A DNA stretch of 64,000 nucleotides, from assembly GCF_001984155.1 (NCBI RefSeq), contig NZ_MTQO01000045.1, positions 248,001 to 312,000 on the forward strand. The letters are read 5' to 3'. Below the pieces are notes generated by a model. It saw nothing but the letters and a program-made list of their open reading frames with translations, ran no database searches and had not been told where the DNA came from. Source of the DNA: Actinosynnema sp. ALI-1.44 (GTDB lineage Bacteria > Actinomycetota > Actinomycetes > Mycobacteriales > Pseudonocardiaceae). This document shows positions 54,953 through 63,392 of the stretch, in pieces; the stretch's first letter is position 1, and each line of letters opens with the position of its first letter. Position numbers and translations under genes: made by a program.

Positions 54953-55663
54953 TTACCGCCGGATGGACGCGAGGACGCCGACCGACGGGAGTGTGCCCGC
55001 GGCGATGCGGCGTTCCTCAGCTCGGCGGATGGTGTCGAGGACGTCGGAGATGCGGGACGCCGGCTCGGCCCAGGAACCACCGCGGCCGTCGAGCAGACGC
55101 CACAGCATGCTCGTGGCCACTGTGGTCAGGTCCAAACCGGCACGAGTCAGTGCGGCCAGCATGGCGGAGCCCCGGTGCAGGAAGTCGTGACCGGCGACCC
55201 ACGCGTCCAGCAGGTTGTCCGTGGGGTTTTCGACGTCCAGCATTCCGGCGGCGTCGAGCAGTGCGCGGTTGTCGTAGAGGAAGTCGGCGGCCGCGTGGTC
55301 CACCAGTTCCCAGGCGAACTCCTCGATGATGATCTGCCCGCCAGCAACGAGCAGCGTGGCGGCGTGGGCGAGGATGTCGTCCAGGTCGTCGGCGTGGTGC
55401 AGCGAGCGCGTGAACAGCACAACGTCGTACTCACCGGTGACGTCATGTAAGTCGGCGTGGATGACGGACACGCCGCGTTCGCTTGCCGCGGCGGCCATCT
55501 CAACGTTGCGGTCCACTCCGGTGACGTCGTAGCCCAGGTCGACCAGGGCTGCGGCCAGCGCGCCGCGACCGCACCCGACCTCCAGGATTCGAGCTGGCGA
55601 CGTGGGCAGCAGCGGCTTCAGGTTGGCGAGCGTGTGGGGAACGGCAACGGTCGTGGGATCCAT
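54953..55663 (-). CDS. Class I SAM-dependent methyltransferase
   Basis: A 236-aa methyltransferase. Motif I ILEVGCGRGALAAAL, motif II VTGVDRNVEM, and the segment FTRSLHHADDLDD are clear. ATG 55663 was chosen; a longer frame would add a Pro/Gly/Arg-rich tail. It does not closely resemble the neighbouring methyltransferase apart from the fold motifs. Substrate unknown. Confidence 0.86.
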   Translation of the reverse strand: MDPTTVAVPHTLANLKPLLPTSPARILEVGCGRGALAAALVDLGYDVTGVDRNVEMAAAASERGVSVIHADLHDVTGEYDVVLFTRSLHHADDLDDILAHAATLLVAGGQIIIEEFAWELVDHAAADFLYDNRALLDAAGMLDVENPTDNLLDAWVAGHDFLHRGSAMLAALTRAGLDLTTVATSMLWRLLDGRGGSWAEPASRISDVLDTIRRAEERRIAAGTLPSVGVLASIRR

Positions 55664-55858
55664 TGGGGCAACCTTAGGTCCGGACTTGCGGCACGGGCCA
55701 CGTGTTATCGGCGTTCCGGCAGGACACTGACGAAAGAGCGCAGAAGGCCCGCTGCGAAAAATTTCGCCGAGACGTGTCGATCCGGGGGTCACCGGTTCGA
55801 CGCTCCAGTGAGCCAGCGACCAGCTCGGCTCCCGCAGACTGAAGGGATCAACAGCACC

Positions 55859-57397
55859 ATGCGCAAACGACTGGTGACGCTACTGGCGGCCACGGGCCTG
55901 CTGGCGGGCCTGGCAGGGGTGGCCGACGCAGGCCAGGACGGACTGGTGTGGACCGACGCGGGCCCCGTGCGTGGCACGGTCGCGACCGACCACCAGCTGT
56001 ATCAAGGCATCCCTTACGCCGCGCCGCCCGTGGGTGACCGGCGTTGGCGGTCGCCACAATCCGTCACGCCGTGGACCACGCCCCGTGACGCGACCAAGCC
56101 GGGTGCCGCGTGCGCCCAAGCGGGCGGAGGCGGCCAGCCCAGCACCAACGAGGACTGTCTGTACCTGAACGTCACCACGCCGTCCCGGCACGGACGCAAG
56201 CCCGTCATGGTGTGGATCCACGGCGGCGGCAACAGCTACCTGTCCGGTGAGGGGTTCGGTGCCCGGCGGCTGGCCGTGCAGGGTGACGTGGTCGTCGTGA
56301 CCTTCAACTACCGGCTCGGGATCTTCGGCTTCCTCGGCCACCCGGACATGCCCGGCTCGGGCGCGTACGGCATCGAGGACCAGCAGGCGGCCCTTCGCTG
56401 GGTGAAGCGCAACGCGGCGTCGTTCGGCGGTGACCCGCACAACGTCACCATCTTCGGTGAGTCCGGCGGCGCGTTCGACGTGTGCGCGAATGTCACCTCA
56501 CCGCTCTCGCGTGGCCTGTTCGACAAGGCGATCGCGCAAAGCGGCGGCTGCTCCATGACGTGGCCGAACAACGGCGTGATCCACGGTTTCCCGGCCAGTT
56601 CCCCGTGGATCACGAAGGCCAAGGCGGAAGCGGACGCGCTCGCGCTGAGCAAGCAGCTCGGCTGCTCGGATGTCGCCTGTCTGCGCCGGTTGCCCGCGTC
56701 GGCGTTCACCGCGATCGACCGTGGCACGACCCCGATCGTGGTCGGCAACCAGGTGCTGCCGATCCACCCGGTCGACGCGCTGCGTTCCGGCCGGTTCAAC
56801 CGGGTACCGGTGATCTGGGGCAACACCCGTGATGAAGGCAGGCTGACCGCCGCGACCGTCCAGGAACCGTTCGACTACACGGGCCTGCTGAAGACCGCTT
56901 ACGGTGATGACAAAGCCGCCAAGATCGAGGCCGCGTACCCGGCTTCCGCGTATGAGTCGCCGCGCGTGGCGTACGGCGCGGTCCTGACCGATGGCGCGTG
57001 GGCGTGCAACCAGCTCGCGGACGACCGGCTGCTGGCCCGCAAGACGGCGACGTACACCTACGAGTTCGCCGACCGCACAGCGCCTGTGGGTTTCTTCGGT
57101 CCGCTGTTCCCGCCCGGCTTCCCACCGGGCGCCTTCCACTCGTCGGAAGTCGCGTACCTGTTCGACGTCCCGCCGTTCGAGCTGAACGCCGACCAGCAGA
57201 AGCTCGCCAAGCAGATGGTCGGATACTGGACGCGGTTCGCGGCGACGGGGAATCCCAACGGCCGGGGTCTGCCCGAGTGGCCCGCCTACCGGTACAGCGA
57301 CCGGGCTGTCACAGCACAGTCGTTGGCGCCCAACGCCATCAAGCAGGTCGATGTGTCCACTGAGCACAACTGCGGGTTCTGGTCGGCGATGAGGTAA
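55859..57397 (+). CDS. Secreted type-B carboxylesterase
   Basis: A 512-aa exported esterase. The signal peptide is the first about 24 residues (LVTLLAATGLLAGLAGVADA). VMVWIHGGGNSY forms the oxyanion hole and FGESGGAFD the nucleophile elbow; the His is expected near FHSSEVAYLF. Related by family to 34137-35543 but with a leader and several Cys pairs. ATG 55859 was chosen from the signal peptide. Confidence 0.9.
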   Translation: MRKRLVTLLAATGLLAGLAGVADAGQDGLVWTDAGPVRGTVATDHQLYQGIPYAAPPVGDRRWRSPQSVTPWTTPRDATKPGAACAQAGGGGQPSTNEDCLYLNVTTPSRHGRKPVMVWIHGGGNSYLSGEGFGARRLAVQGDVVVVTFNYRLGIFGFLGHPDMPGSGAYGIEDQQAALRWVKRNAASFGGDPHNVTIFGESGGAFDVCANVTSPLSRGLFDKAIAQSGGCSMTWPNNGVIHGFPASSPWITKAKAEADALALSKQLGCSDVACLRRLPASAFTAIDRGTTPIVVGNQVLPIHPVDALRSGRFNRVPVIWGNTRDEGRLTAATVQEPFDYTGLLKTAYGDDKAAKIEAAYPASAYESPRVAYGAVLTDGAWACNQLADDRLLARKTATYTYEFADRTAPVGFFGPLFPPGFPPGAFHSSEVAYLFDVPPFELNADQQKLAKQMVGYWTRFAATGNPNGRGLPEWPAYRYSDRAVTAQSLAPNAIKQVDVSTEHNCGFWSAMR

Positions 57398-57421
57398 AAC
57401 GGATGGGGAGGTCAGGTCGGC

Positions 57422-58456
57422 ATGGATAGCCTTGGCCGAGTGAATTCACCACCAGCGGCACAGTCCATTCTCGCGATGGCCGACCTGGCCACCCCCATGT
57501 CCATCCGGGTGGCCGCCACGCTCAGCTTGGTAGAACACGCCGGAAGCGCCGGTGCGACGGCCGGGCAGCTCGCTGCCAAGACCGGCACCCGGGAACCGGT
57601 GCTCCGGCGCCTGCTCGATCACCTGGTCACGATCGGCGCCTTCGCCTTCGACCCGGACTCCGGGCACTACCGTCCCACGGATCTCGGCGCCCAGATGGGC
57701 CAGGACGCTCCCCAGGGCTTCAAGATCCTGCTGGACATGGCCTGCGCGGGCGGGCGCGCCGAACTCGCCTTCGTGGATCTGCTCGAAACAGTCACCACCG
57801 GCACCTCCGCGTACGTGCACCGCTACGGGCGCGACTTCTGGACGGACATCGACGCCGACCCGAAGCTGCGGCGGTCGTTCGACGAGCAGATGAGCTGGCG
57901 GTTCCGCGACCAGGTCGCCCAGATCGCCGAACGCCTCGACTGGAGCCGGTTCCCGGAGATCCTCGACGTCGGCGGCGGCAACGGAACCGTGCTCGAAGCC
58001 GTCCTCCGCGCCCACCCCACCCTCCGAGGCCGGGTACTGGACCTCGCCCCATCTGCGGCCGCGGCCGTCGAACGGTTCACGGCTGCCGGCCTCGCCGACC
58101 GCGCGGGCGCCGTCCCCGGCAGCTTCTTCGACCCCATCCCCGCAGGAGCCGACGCCTACGTGCTGTCCGACATCCTGCACGACTGGGACGACGACCACTC
58201 CCGCAGAATCCTCACCGAATGCCGCCGCGCCGCCGAGCCCGACGGCACAGTGGTGGTCATCGAGCCGATACTGGGCAGCGGCACCAGCACAGGCATGGAC
58301 CTGTTCATGCTGATGTGCTTCAACGGACACGAACGCACAGTCGACGAGCTCATCGCCCTCGCCACCGGCTGCGGCTTGCACCTCACCGCCACGACCCAGG
58401 TCTCCGACGGCCGGACCGCCCTCGAGTTCAGCCCAACTCCTGTGGACAACCAATAA
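57422..58456 (+). CDS. O-methyltransferase (DnrK/acetylserotonin-type)
   Basis: A 344-aa SAM-dependent O-methyltransferase. The N-terminal dimerisation winged helix (VAATLSLVEHAGSAGATAGQL in part) precedes motif I ILDVGGGNGTVLEAVLR, and the catalytic region ILHDWDDDHSRRIL carries the usual His-Asp. These enzymes methylate phenolic hydroxyls of polyketides and other secondary metabolites. 24 bp after the esterase, so they may be cotranscribed. No other pathway genes adjoin it. Confidence 0.88.
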   Translation: MDSLGRVNSPPAAQSILAMADLATPMSIRVAATLSLVEHAGSAGATAGQLAAKTGTREPVLRRLLDHLVTIGAFAFDPDSGHYRPTDLGAQMGQDAPQGFKILLDMACAGGRAELAFVDLLETVTTGTSAYVHRYGRDFWTDIDADPKLRRSFDEQMSWRFRDQVAQIAERLDWSRFPEILDVGGGNGTVLEAVLRAHPTLRGRVLDLAPSAAAAVERFTAAGLADRAGAVPGSFFDPIPAGADAYVLSDILHDWDDDHSRRILTECRRAAEPDGTVVVIEPILGSGTSTGMDLFMLMCFNGHERTVDELIALATGCGLHLTATTQVSDGRTALEFSPTPVDNQ

Positions 58457-58467
58457 CCTGTGGACAA
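58441..58467 (-). promoter_or_regulatory. Pair of DnaA-box-like sites
   Basis: TTGTCCACA on the minus strand occurs at 58441-58449 and again at 58459-58467, 18 bp apart. This matches the preferred Streptomyces DnaA box. They span the end of the O-methyltransferase gene and the gap before the HipA-like gene. Chance occurrence is possible, and the window shows no other origin feature. Confidence 0.35.
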
Positions 58468-58618
58468 CCGAAGCCAGTCGGGCTTCAGCCACGCGCCACC
58501 GTCGGCACCCCCCGATACGCTGGATATCGGGGGGCCGTGGCCGCCCGGGCCCGGATCGCGCGTGCCCGGCACCATGGCCGGTCAGCCGGGTGTTTTCGCT
58601 GTCCAGCATGATTCCGGT

Positions 58619-59380
58619 GTGGACCTTCGTACTGTCGAGGCGACCCGGTACGTCACCCCCTTGCGGGAGGGCGGTTCGCTGCCGGGCTTGATCGAGGCTG
58701 ACGACCTCGGGATGTACGTGCTCAAGTTCCGGGGCGCCGGGCACGGGTTGAAGGCGCTGGCCGCCGAGCTCATCGTCGGCGAACTGGCCAGGCGGCTCGG
58801 TTTCCGCGTTCCGGACACGGTGTTCGTCCGGCTCGATCCCGCGCTGGCCCGGTCCGAGCCGGACCAGGAGGTCCAGGAGTTGCTGGCCACCAGCGGTGGC
58901 CTCAACCTCGGTTTCGACTACCTGCCCGGCTCGTTCGACTTCAACCCCGTCGTCCGCGATCCCGGGCCGGAGCTGGCGGCACGGCTCGTGTGGTTCGACG
59001 CGTTGACGCTCAACGTCGACCGCAGTTGGCGCAACCCGAATCTGCTGTTGTGGCACAAGAACGTCTGGCTCATCGACCACGGTGCCGCGTTGTACTTCCA
59101 CCACAACTTCCGGCCAGGGTGGCGACCCGCGTCGACCTACCGGTTCGACGTCGACGACCACGTCATGCTGCCCGCCGCGGGCCCCATCACCGCCGAGACC
59201 GTGCCCACCGGTGTCCTCGAGGAGGTTCTCGCGCTCGTTCCGGACGACTGGCTCACCTCTGACGGCGTGTTCGGCCCCGACCAGGCGCGCGCCGCGTACC
59301 TGGCATTCTTCGAGTCACGGCTGGCGAACTCGGACCAGTGGGTGCAGGAACTGGAGGCCGCCCGTGTCGCACGTGTTTGA
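58619..59380 (+). CDS. HipA-like kinase (HipA_2 family)
   Basis: A 253-aa protein resembling the kinase fold of HipA in shortened form. The N-terminal LREGGSLPGLIEADD and YVLKFRGAGHG (ATP lysine) and the later LIDHGAALYFHH (catalytic Asp) are the key segments. GTG 58619 was chosen; an ATG at 58574 would add 15 residues. Its stop overlaps the DUF3037 gene by 17 bp. The pair recurs in actinobacteria to my knowledge; whether it is a toxin-antitoxin or signalling pair is not known. Confidence 0.82.
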   Translation: MDLRTVEATRYVTPLREGGSLPGLIEADDLGMYVLKFRGAGHGLKALAAELIVGELARRLGFRVPDTVFVRLDPALARSEPDQEVQELLATSGGLNLGFDYLPGSFDFNPVVRDPGPELAARLVWFDALTLNVDRSWRNPNLLLWHKNVWLIDHGAALYFHHNFRPGWRPASTYRFDVDDHVMLPAAGPITAETVPTGVLEEVLALVPDDWLTSDGVFGPDQARAAYLAFFESRLANSDQWVQELEAARVARV

Positions 59381-59747
59381 GTACGCGCTGCTGCGCGCTG
59401 TGCCCCGCCAGGAACGCGGCGAGTTCATGAACGTCGGCGTGCTGCTGTACTGCTCGTCGCTGGACTACCTGCGCTGCAGGACCCATGTCGACGAGGCGCG
59501 CTTGCATGTCCTCGACCCGGGGATCGACATGGAACTGCTCGCTGACAGCCTTCGGCTGTGGTGCGGCGCCTGCGACGGGTCCACCGCCGCCCAGGTCCGG
59601 GACACCTCCCTCGGCCAGCGTTTCCGCTGGCTCACCGCTCCCCGCAGCACCCTGCTGCAGACCTCCCCCACCCACACCGGACGCACCGAGAACCCCGACG
59701 ACGATCTCGACCGGCTCTGGCGCGGTCTGGTCCTCCCGCCCGGCTGA
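59364..59747 (+). CDS. DUF3037 protein
   Basis: A 127-aa protein. The N-terminus FEYALLRAVPRQERGEFMNVGVLLYC is conserved in the family (split here at 20). Small and soluble with no known catalytic motif. GTG 59364 overlaps the HipA-like gene by 17 bp, so translation is coupled and the proteins probably interact. A strong hairpin follows 20 bp later. Confidence 0.85.
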   Translation: MSHVFEYALLRAVPRQERGEFMNVGVLLYCSSLDYLRCRTHVDEARLHVLDPGIDMELLADSLRLWCGACDGSTAAQVRDTSLGQRFRWLTAPRSTLLQTSPTHTGRTENPDDDLDRLWRGLVLPPG

Positions 59748-59766
59748 CCGGGCCGGGGACGTTTGT

Positions 59767-59801
59767 GCGCGCTCATCGAACCGGGTAGTCGATGAGCGCG
59801 C
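59767..59801 (+). terminator. Strong hairpin after the HipA-like/DUF3037 pair
   Basis: GCGCGCTCATCGA (59767-59779) and TCGATGAGCGCGC (59789-59801) pair over 13 bp without mismatch, 9-nt loop, 20 bp after the DUF3037 stop. It closes the two-gene unit and separates it from the SARP. Confidence 0.75.
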
Positions 59802-60011
59802 CGAGGAGTTCATCTGGCCAGAGATGCCCTCCCATGCTCAGGGGTTCCCTGCCGGCGCGACGGCTACTGCCTGTCGCCGTGCGCCGCTCCCTCGTACCCC
59901 TGATGGCCTGTTCCTTCCGGCCCTTTCACCCCCGAACGCCAGGGCCCACCCCCAGCGGGTCCTCGTGCCCACCCGGCACACCAACCATTCCAGTTCCGTG
60001 TTGCGCGATCG

Positions 60012-60043
60012 TTGACAGATGGCTGACACGGATCCGCTAGGTT
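60012..60043 (+). promoter_or_regulatory. Possible promoter of the SARP-HD gene (leaderless)
   Basis: TTGACA at 60012-60017 and TAGGTT at 60038-60043, 20 bp apart. A start 7-8 bp downstream would fall at the GTG of the gene (60051), giving a leaderless message. There is no ribosome binding site before this GTG. The spacing is longer than ideal, so this is tentative. Confidence 0.4.
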
Positions 60044-60050
60044 GGCTTGA

Positions 60051-63000
60051 GTGGAGTTCCGGCTGCTCGGACCGTTCGAGATCGACGCTGACCGGCCGGT
60101 GTCCATTCCCCGTCGGCGTGAGCGTTGCCTGCTCGCGGTTCTGCTGCTGGAGCAGGGGCGGAGTGTGTCCGCCGAGCGGCTGGCCGACCTGTTGTGGGAC
60201 GGCGCACCGCCGTCCACGGCCGGGACCACGTTGCGCAGCCACATCAGCAGGTTGCGGGCGACCGTGCATTCCGACGCCGTCCAGATCCTCAGGCACGGGC
60301 CCGGCTACATGGTGCGGACCGACCCCGACCGGATCGACGCGCACCGGTTCCGGACGTTGGTCAACCAGGCCCGTGCCGTTCCCGACGCCGGGCCGAGGGC
60401 TCGTCTGCTGCGGGAGGCGCTCGACCTGTGGCGGGGTCCGGTGCTCGTGGACATCGCCAACGGCATGATCCGCGACCGGCTCGGCGCCGGCCTTGAGGAG
60501 CTGCGGCTGGACACGCTCGACCAGCGCGTCACCGACGACCTCTCGCTGGGACGGCACCGCGATCTGATCGCCGAACTGCGGGAGATCGTCGCCGCCGAGC
60601 CGAACCGGGAGCGGTTCACCGCCCACCTCATGCTCGCGCTCTACCGTTCCGGCCGGCAGGCCGACGCGCTCGCCGCGTACGACGAGACCAGGCGGCTGCT
60701 GGCCGACGAGCTCGGCCTGGGCCCCGGCAACGAGCTGCGGACGCTGCACGAACAGATCCTGCGCGGCGATACCAGCCTTGACCTGCCCGGACGTGTCGAA
60801 GTGCCGGTCGTCGCCGCACAGCAGCGGACGTTGCGCCAGCTGCCGCACGACATCGCGAACTTCACCGGCCGCGGCCGTGAGCTGGCGCAGCTGCGGTCCG
60901 TCGCGCACAGCGAGGGGTCCGCGCCGACGATCATCTCGATCGACGGTGCGCCCGGCACCGGCAAGACGACGTTGGCCGTGCACTTCGCACACCAGATCGC
61001 ACACCGGTTCCCGGACGCTCAGCTGCACCTGAACCTGCGCGGCTACGGCCACGGCGAACCGGTCACGCCGGGTGCGGCGGCCGAGACGCTGCTGCGTGGC
61101 CTGGGCGTGAGCAGTGCCCTGATCCCGCCGAACATCGAGGAACGGTCGGCGCTGCTGCGCAGCAGCCTTGCCGGGCTGCAGGTGTTGATGCTGCTCGACA
61201 ACGCCCGTGACGCCGACCAGGTCCGGCCGTTACTGCCTGGCACGGGCAGTCTGGTGGTGGTCACCAGCCGCAACCAGATGCGTGGGTTGTCGATCCGCGA
61301 CGGGGCGCACCGCGTCACGCTCAACCGGTTGCCCGCCGACCAGGCCGTCGAGCTGCTCAGCGTGTCCGTCGGCGCCGAGCGGGTGGCCGCCGAACCCGCT
61401 GCCTCCGCGCGCCTGGTCGAACTGTGCGACCACCTGCCGTTGGCGATCTCGATCGTCGCCGAGCGATCCGACCGCAGTGGTTCGCTGGCTGAGGTCGTGC
61501 ACGCCTTGGAAGACGAGAAGGCTCGTCTGGACAACCTCGGCACCGGCGAGGACGACCCGCACACCGACCTGCGAGCCGCGCTGTCGTGGTCATACCGGGC
61601 GCTCGACCGGGACGCGGCGGCGATGTTCCGGTTGATGGGGCTGCACCCCGCCAACGACATCAGCCTCGAAGCCGCGGCTGCTCTCGCGGACCTGCCGGTG
61701 CCCCGGGCGAAGGCGTCGTTGGACCGGCTGCTGGCGACGCACCTGGTCGAGCGTCGCCGGGGCAACCGCTATGAACTGCACGACCTGATGCGGCTCTACG
61801 CCACGGAGACGGCCGAGCGGTACGAGTCGGACACCAACCGGCGAGCCGCGGTGCACCGGGTGCTGGACTGGTATCTGCACGCCACGGTCAGCGCTGATTC
61901 CGCGTTGCACCCGCAGCGGCAACGGCTGTGGGTCAAGCCGTACGAGGCACGCATCGAACCGCCCAGGTTCGCCGGTTCGAACGACGCCATGCTCTGGTTC
62001 GAGCAGGAGTTCGACTGCCTCAAGTCGGCGGCGGGCTGGGCCGCGGCCCACGACCTCGCCGGGCACACCTGGCGCATCGTGCAGGCCATGCTCACGTTCC
62101 TCGACCGGCGAATCCCCGGGTACGACGGGACAGCGCTGTTGAGTGACGCGTACGCGGCCGCCGAAGCGGCGGAGGACACGCTCGGCTGCGCGTACATGCT
62201 GAACTCGTTGGGCGCGCAGGTGATGAACAAGGGCGACCGGCGGGCCGCGGTCGGGTACTTCGCCCAGAGCCTGGCGAAGTTCAAGGAGCTCGGGCACGTC
62301 AGCGGCCAGGCGATGGCGTGCGGCAACGTCGGCCTGATGTACGGCGAACTGGGCGAGTACGAGCAGGCCAAGGAGTACGCCACGCGGGCGTTGGTGCTGT
62401 GCGAGCAACTCGGGTATGCCAGAGGCATCGCGTTGAACCTCGACAACCTCGGCGTCACCTACACCGTGACCGGTGACTACAGGAAGGCCAAGGAGTGCCA
62501 CCAGCAGGCATCGAAGATGCTGTTCGTGCTCGGGGACGACCCGGCGCGCGGGACGAACGAGTACCACCTCGGCTGGGCGCTCACCCGGCTCGCCGACTTC
62601 GCCGGTGCGGCACGGGCTTTCCGGACCGCGATCGTGATCTTCCGCGAGTTCGGCAACCAGCGGTGGGCCGCCGCGGCACTCGGTGACCTCGGTCTGATGC
62701 TGCTGAAGGCGGGACACCCGCTGCTGGCCCGTGACATGCTGGACACGGCGCTGGTGACGATGCGCAGGATCGCGGACCCACGGGCGGACGAGTTCGAGGC
62801 GGCACTATCCCAATTGGACAATGACGTGGCACTGGAGACGTTCGAGGCCCGCGATGGCTGGCCCGCGCTGAGAGAACGCCTGGCAGGCCGGGTGGCGGAC
62901 CTGGCGGCGATGGACGAGGCAGTCGAGTTCGCAGTGCGCTGGCACGGCAACCAGAAGCGCCCCGCCGGTGAGCCGTACGTGGAGCACCTGCTGGAAGTCG

Positions 63001-63392
63001 TGACGATCCTGGCCGAAGGCGCGGGCGTGACGGACATCGACGTGCTGCGTGCCGGTGTGCTGCACGACGTCGTCGAGGACACCGACTGCGACCTGGACAC
63101 CGTCCGGGAGGAGTTCGGCGACCGGGTCGCCGAACTGGTCGGCTGGGTGACCAAGGGCGACGACCGGGAGGCGTACCTCGCGAGCCTCGCCACGGCGCCG
63201 AAGGACGCGTTGACGGTCAAGCTGGCCGACCGGATGAGCAACGTCCAGCGGCTGGGAACGCACCCGAGGCAGGCGAAACAGCAGTCGTACTACCGGGAGA
63301 CCGTGCGCACGATCGTGCCGCTCAGCAAGGGGTTCCCGTGGTTCGAGGCGTGGTACACGAAGTGGCGGGCCGAGTTTAGCCACCTTGCCTGA
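60051..63392 (+). CDS. AfsR-like SARP (BTAD, NB-ARC, TPR) fused to MESH1/SpoT-like HD hydrolase
   Basis: A 1113-aa regulator with an unusual end. Residues 1-250 are the OmpR-type winged helix plus BTAD domain. A STAND ATPase follows with Walker A GAPGTGKTT at 299-307. TPR repeats fill about 710-930. From about residue 957 to the C-terminus runs an HD domain like that of MESH1 and the hydrolase half of RelA/SpoT: His979 in EHLLEV, His1005-Asp1006 in LLHD-like VLHDVV, Glu1009-Asp1010 in EDT, and KLADRMSN at 1057-1064. All metal and catalytic positions are present. These enzymes cleave (p)ppGpp or NADPH. The domain is in frame without a break, so the fusion is real. Convergent with the repeat protein by 17 bp. 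Confidence 0.87.
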   Translation: MEFRLLGPFEIDADRPVSIPRRRERCLLAVLLLEQGRSVSAERLADLLWDGAPPSTAGTTLRSHISRLRATVHSDAVQILRHGPGYMVRTDPDRIDAHRFRTLVNQARAVPDAGPRARLLREALDLWRGPVLVDIANGMIRDRLGAGLEELRLDTLDQRVTDDLSLGRHRDLIAELREIVAAEPNRERFTAHLMLALYRSGRQADALAAYDETRRLLADELGLGPGNELRTLHEQILRGDTSLDLPGRVEVPVVAAQQRTLRQLPHDIANFTGRGRELAQLRSVAHSEGSAPTIISIDGAPGTGKTTLAVHFAHQIAHRFPDAQLHLNLRGYGHGEPVTPGAAAETLLRGLGVSSALIPPNIEERSALLRSSLAGLQVLMLLDNARDADQVRPLLPGTGSLVVVTSRNQMRGLSIRDGAHRVTLNRLPADQAVELLSVSVGAERVAAEPAASARLVELCDHLPLAISIVAERSDRSGSLAEVVHALEDEKARLDNLGTGEDDPHTDLRAALSWSYRALDRDAAAMFRLMGLHPANDISLEAAAALADLPVPRAKASLDRLLATHLVERRRGNRYELHDLMRLYATETAERYESDTNRRAAVHRVLDWYLHATVSADSALHPQRQRLWVKPYEARIEPPRFAGSNDAMLWFEQEFDCLKSAAGWAAAHDLAGHTWRIVQAMLTFLDRRIPGYDGTALLSDAYAAAEAAEDTLGCAYMLNSLGAQVMNKGDRRAAVGYFAQSLAKFKELGHVSGQAMACGNVGLMYGELGEYEQAKEYATRALVLCEQLGYARGIALNLDNLGVTYTVTGDYRKAKECHQQASKMLFVLGDDPARGTNEYHLGWALTRLADFAGAARAFRTAIVIFREFGNQRWAAAALGDLGLMLLKAGHPLLARDMLDTALVTMRRIADPRADEFEAALSQLDNDVALETFEARDGWPALRERLAGRVADLAAMDEAVEFAVRWHGNQKRPAGEPYVEHLLEVVTILAEGAGVTDIDVLRAGVLHDVVEDTDCDLDTVREEFGDRVAELVGWVTKGDDREAYLASLATAPKDALTVKLADRMSNVQRLGTHPRQAKQQSYYRETVRTIVPLSKGFPWFEAWYTKWRAEFSHLA

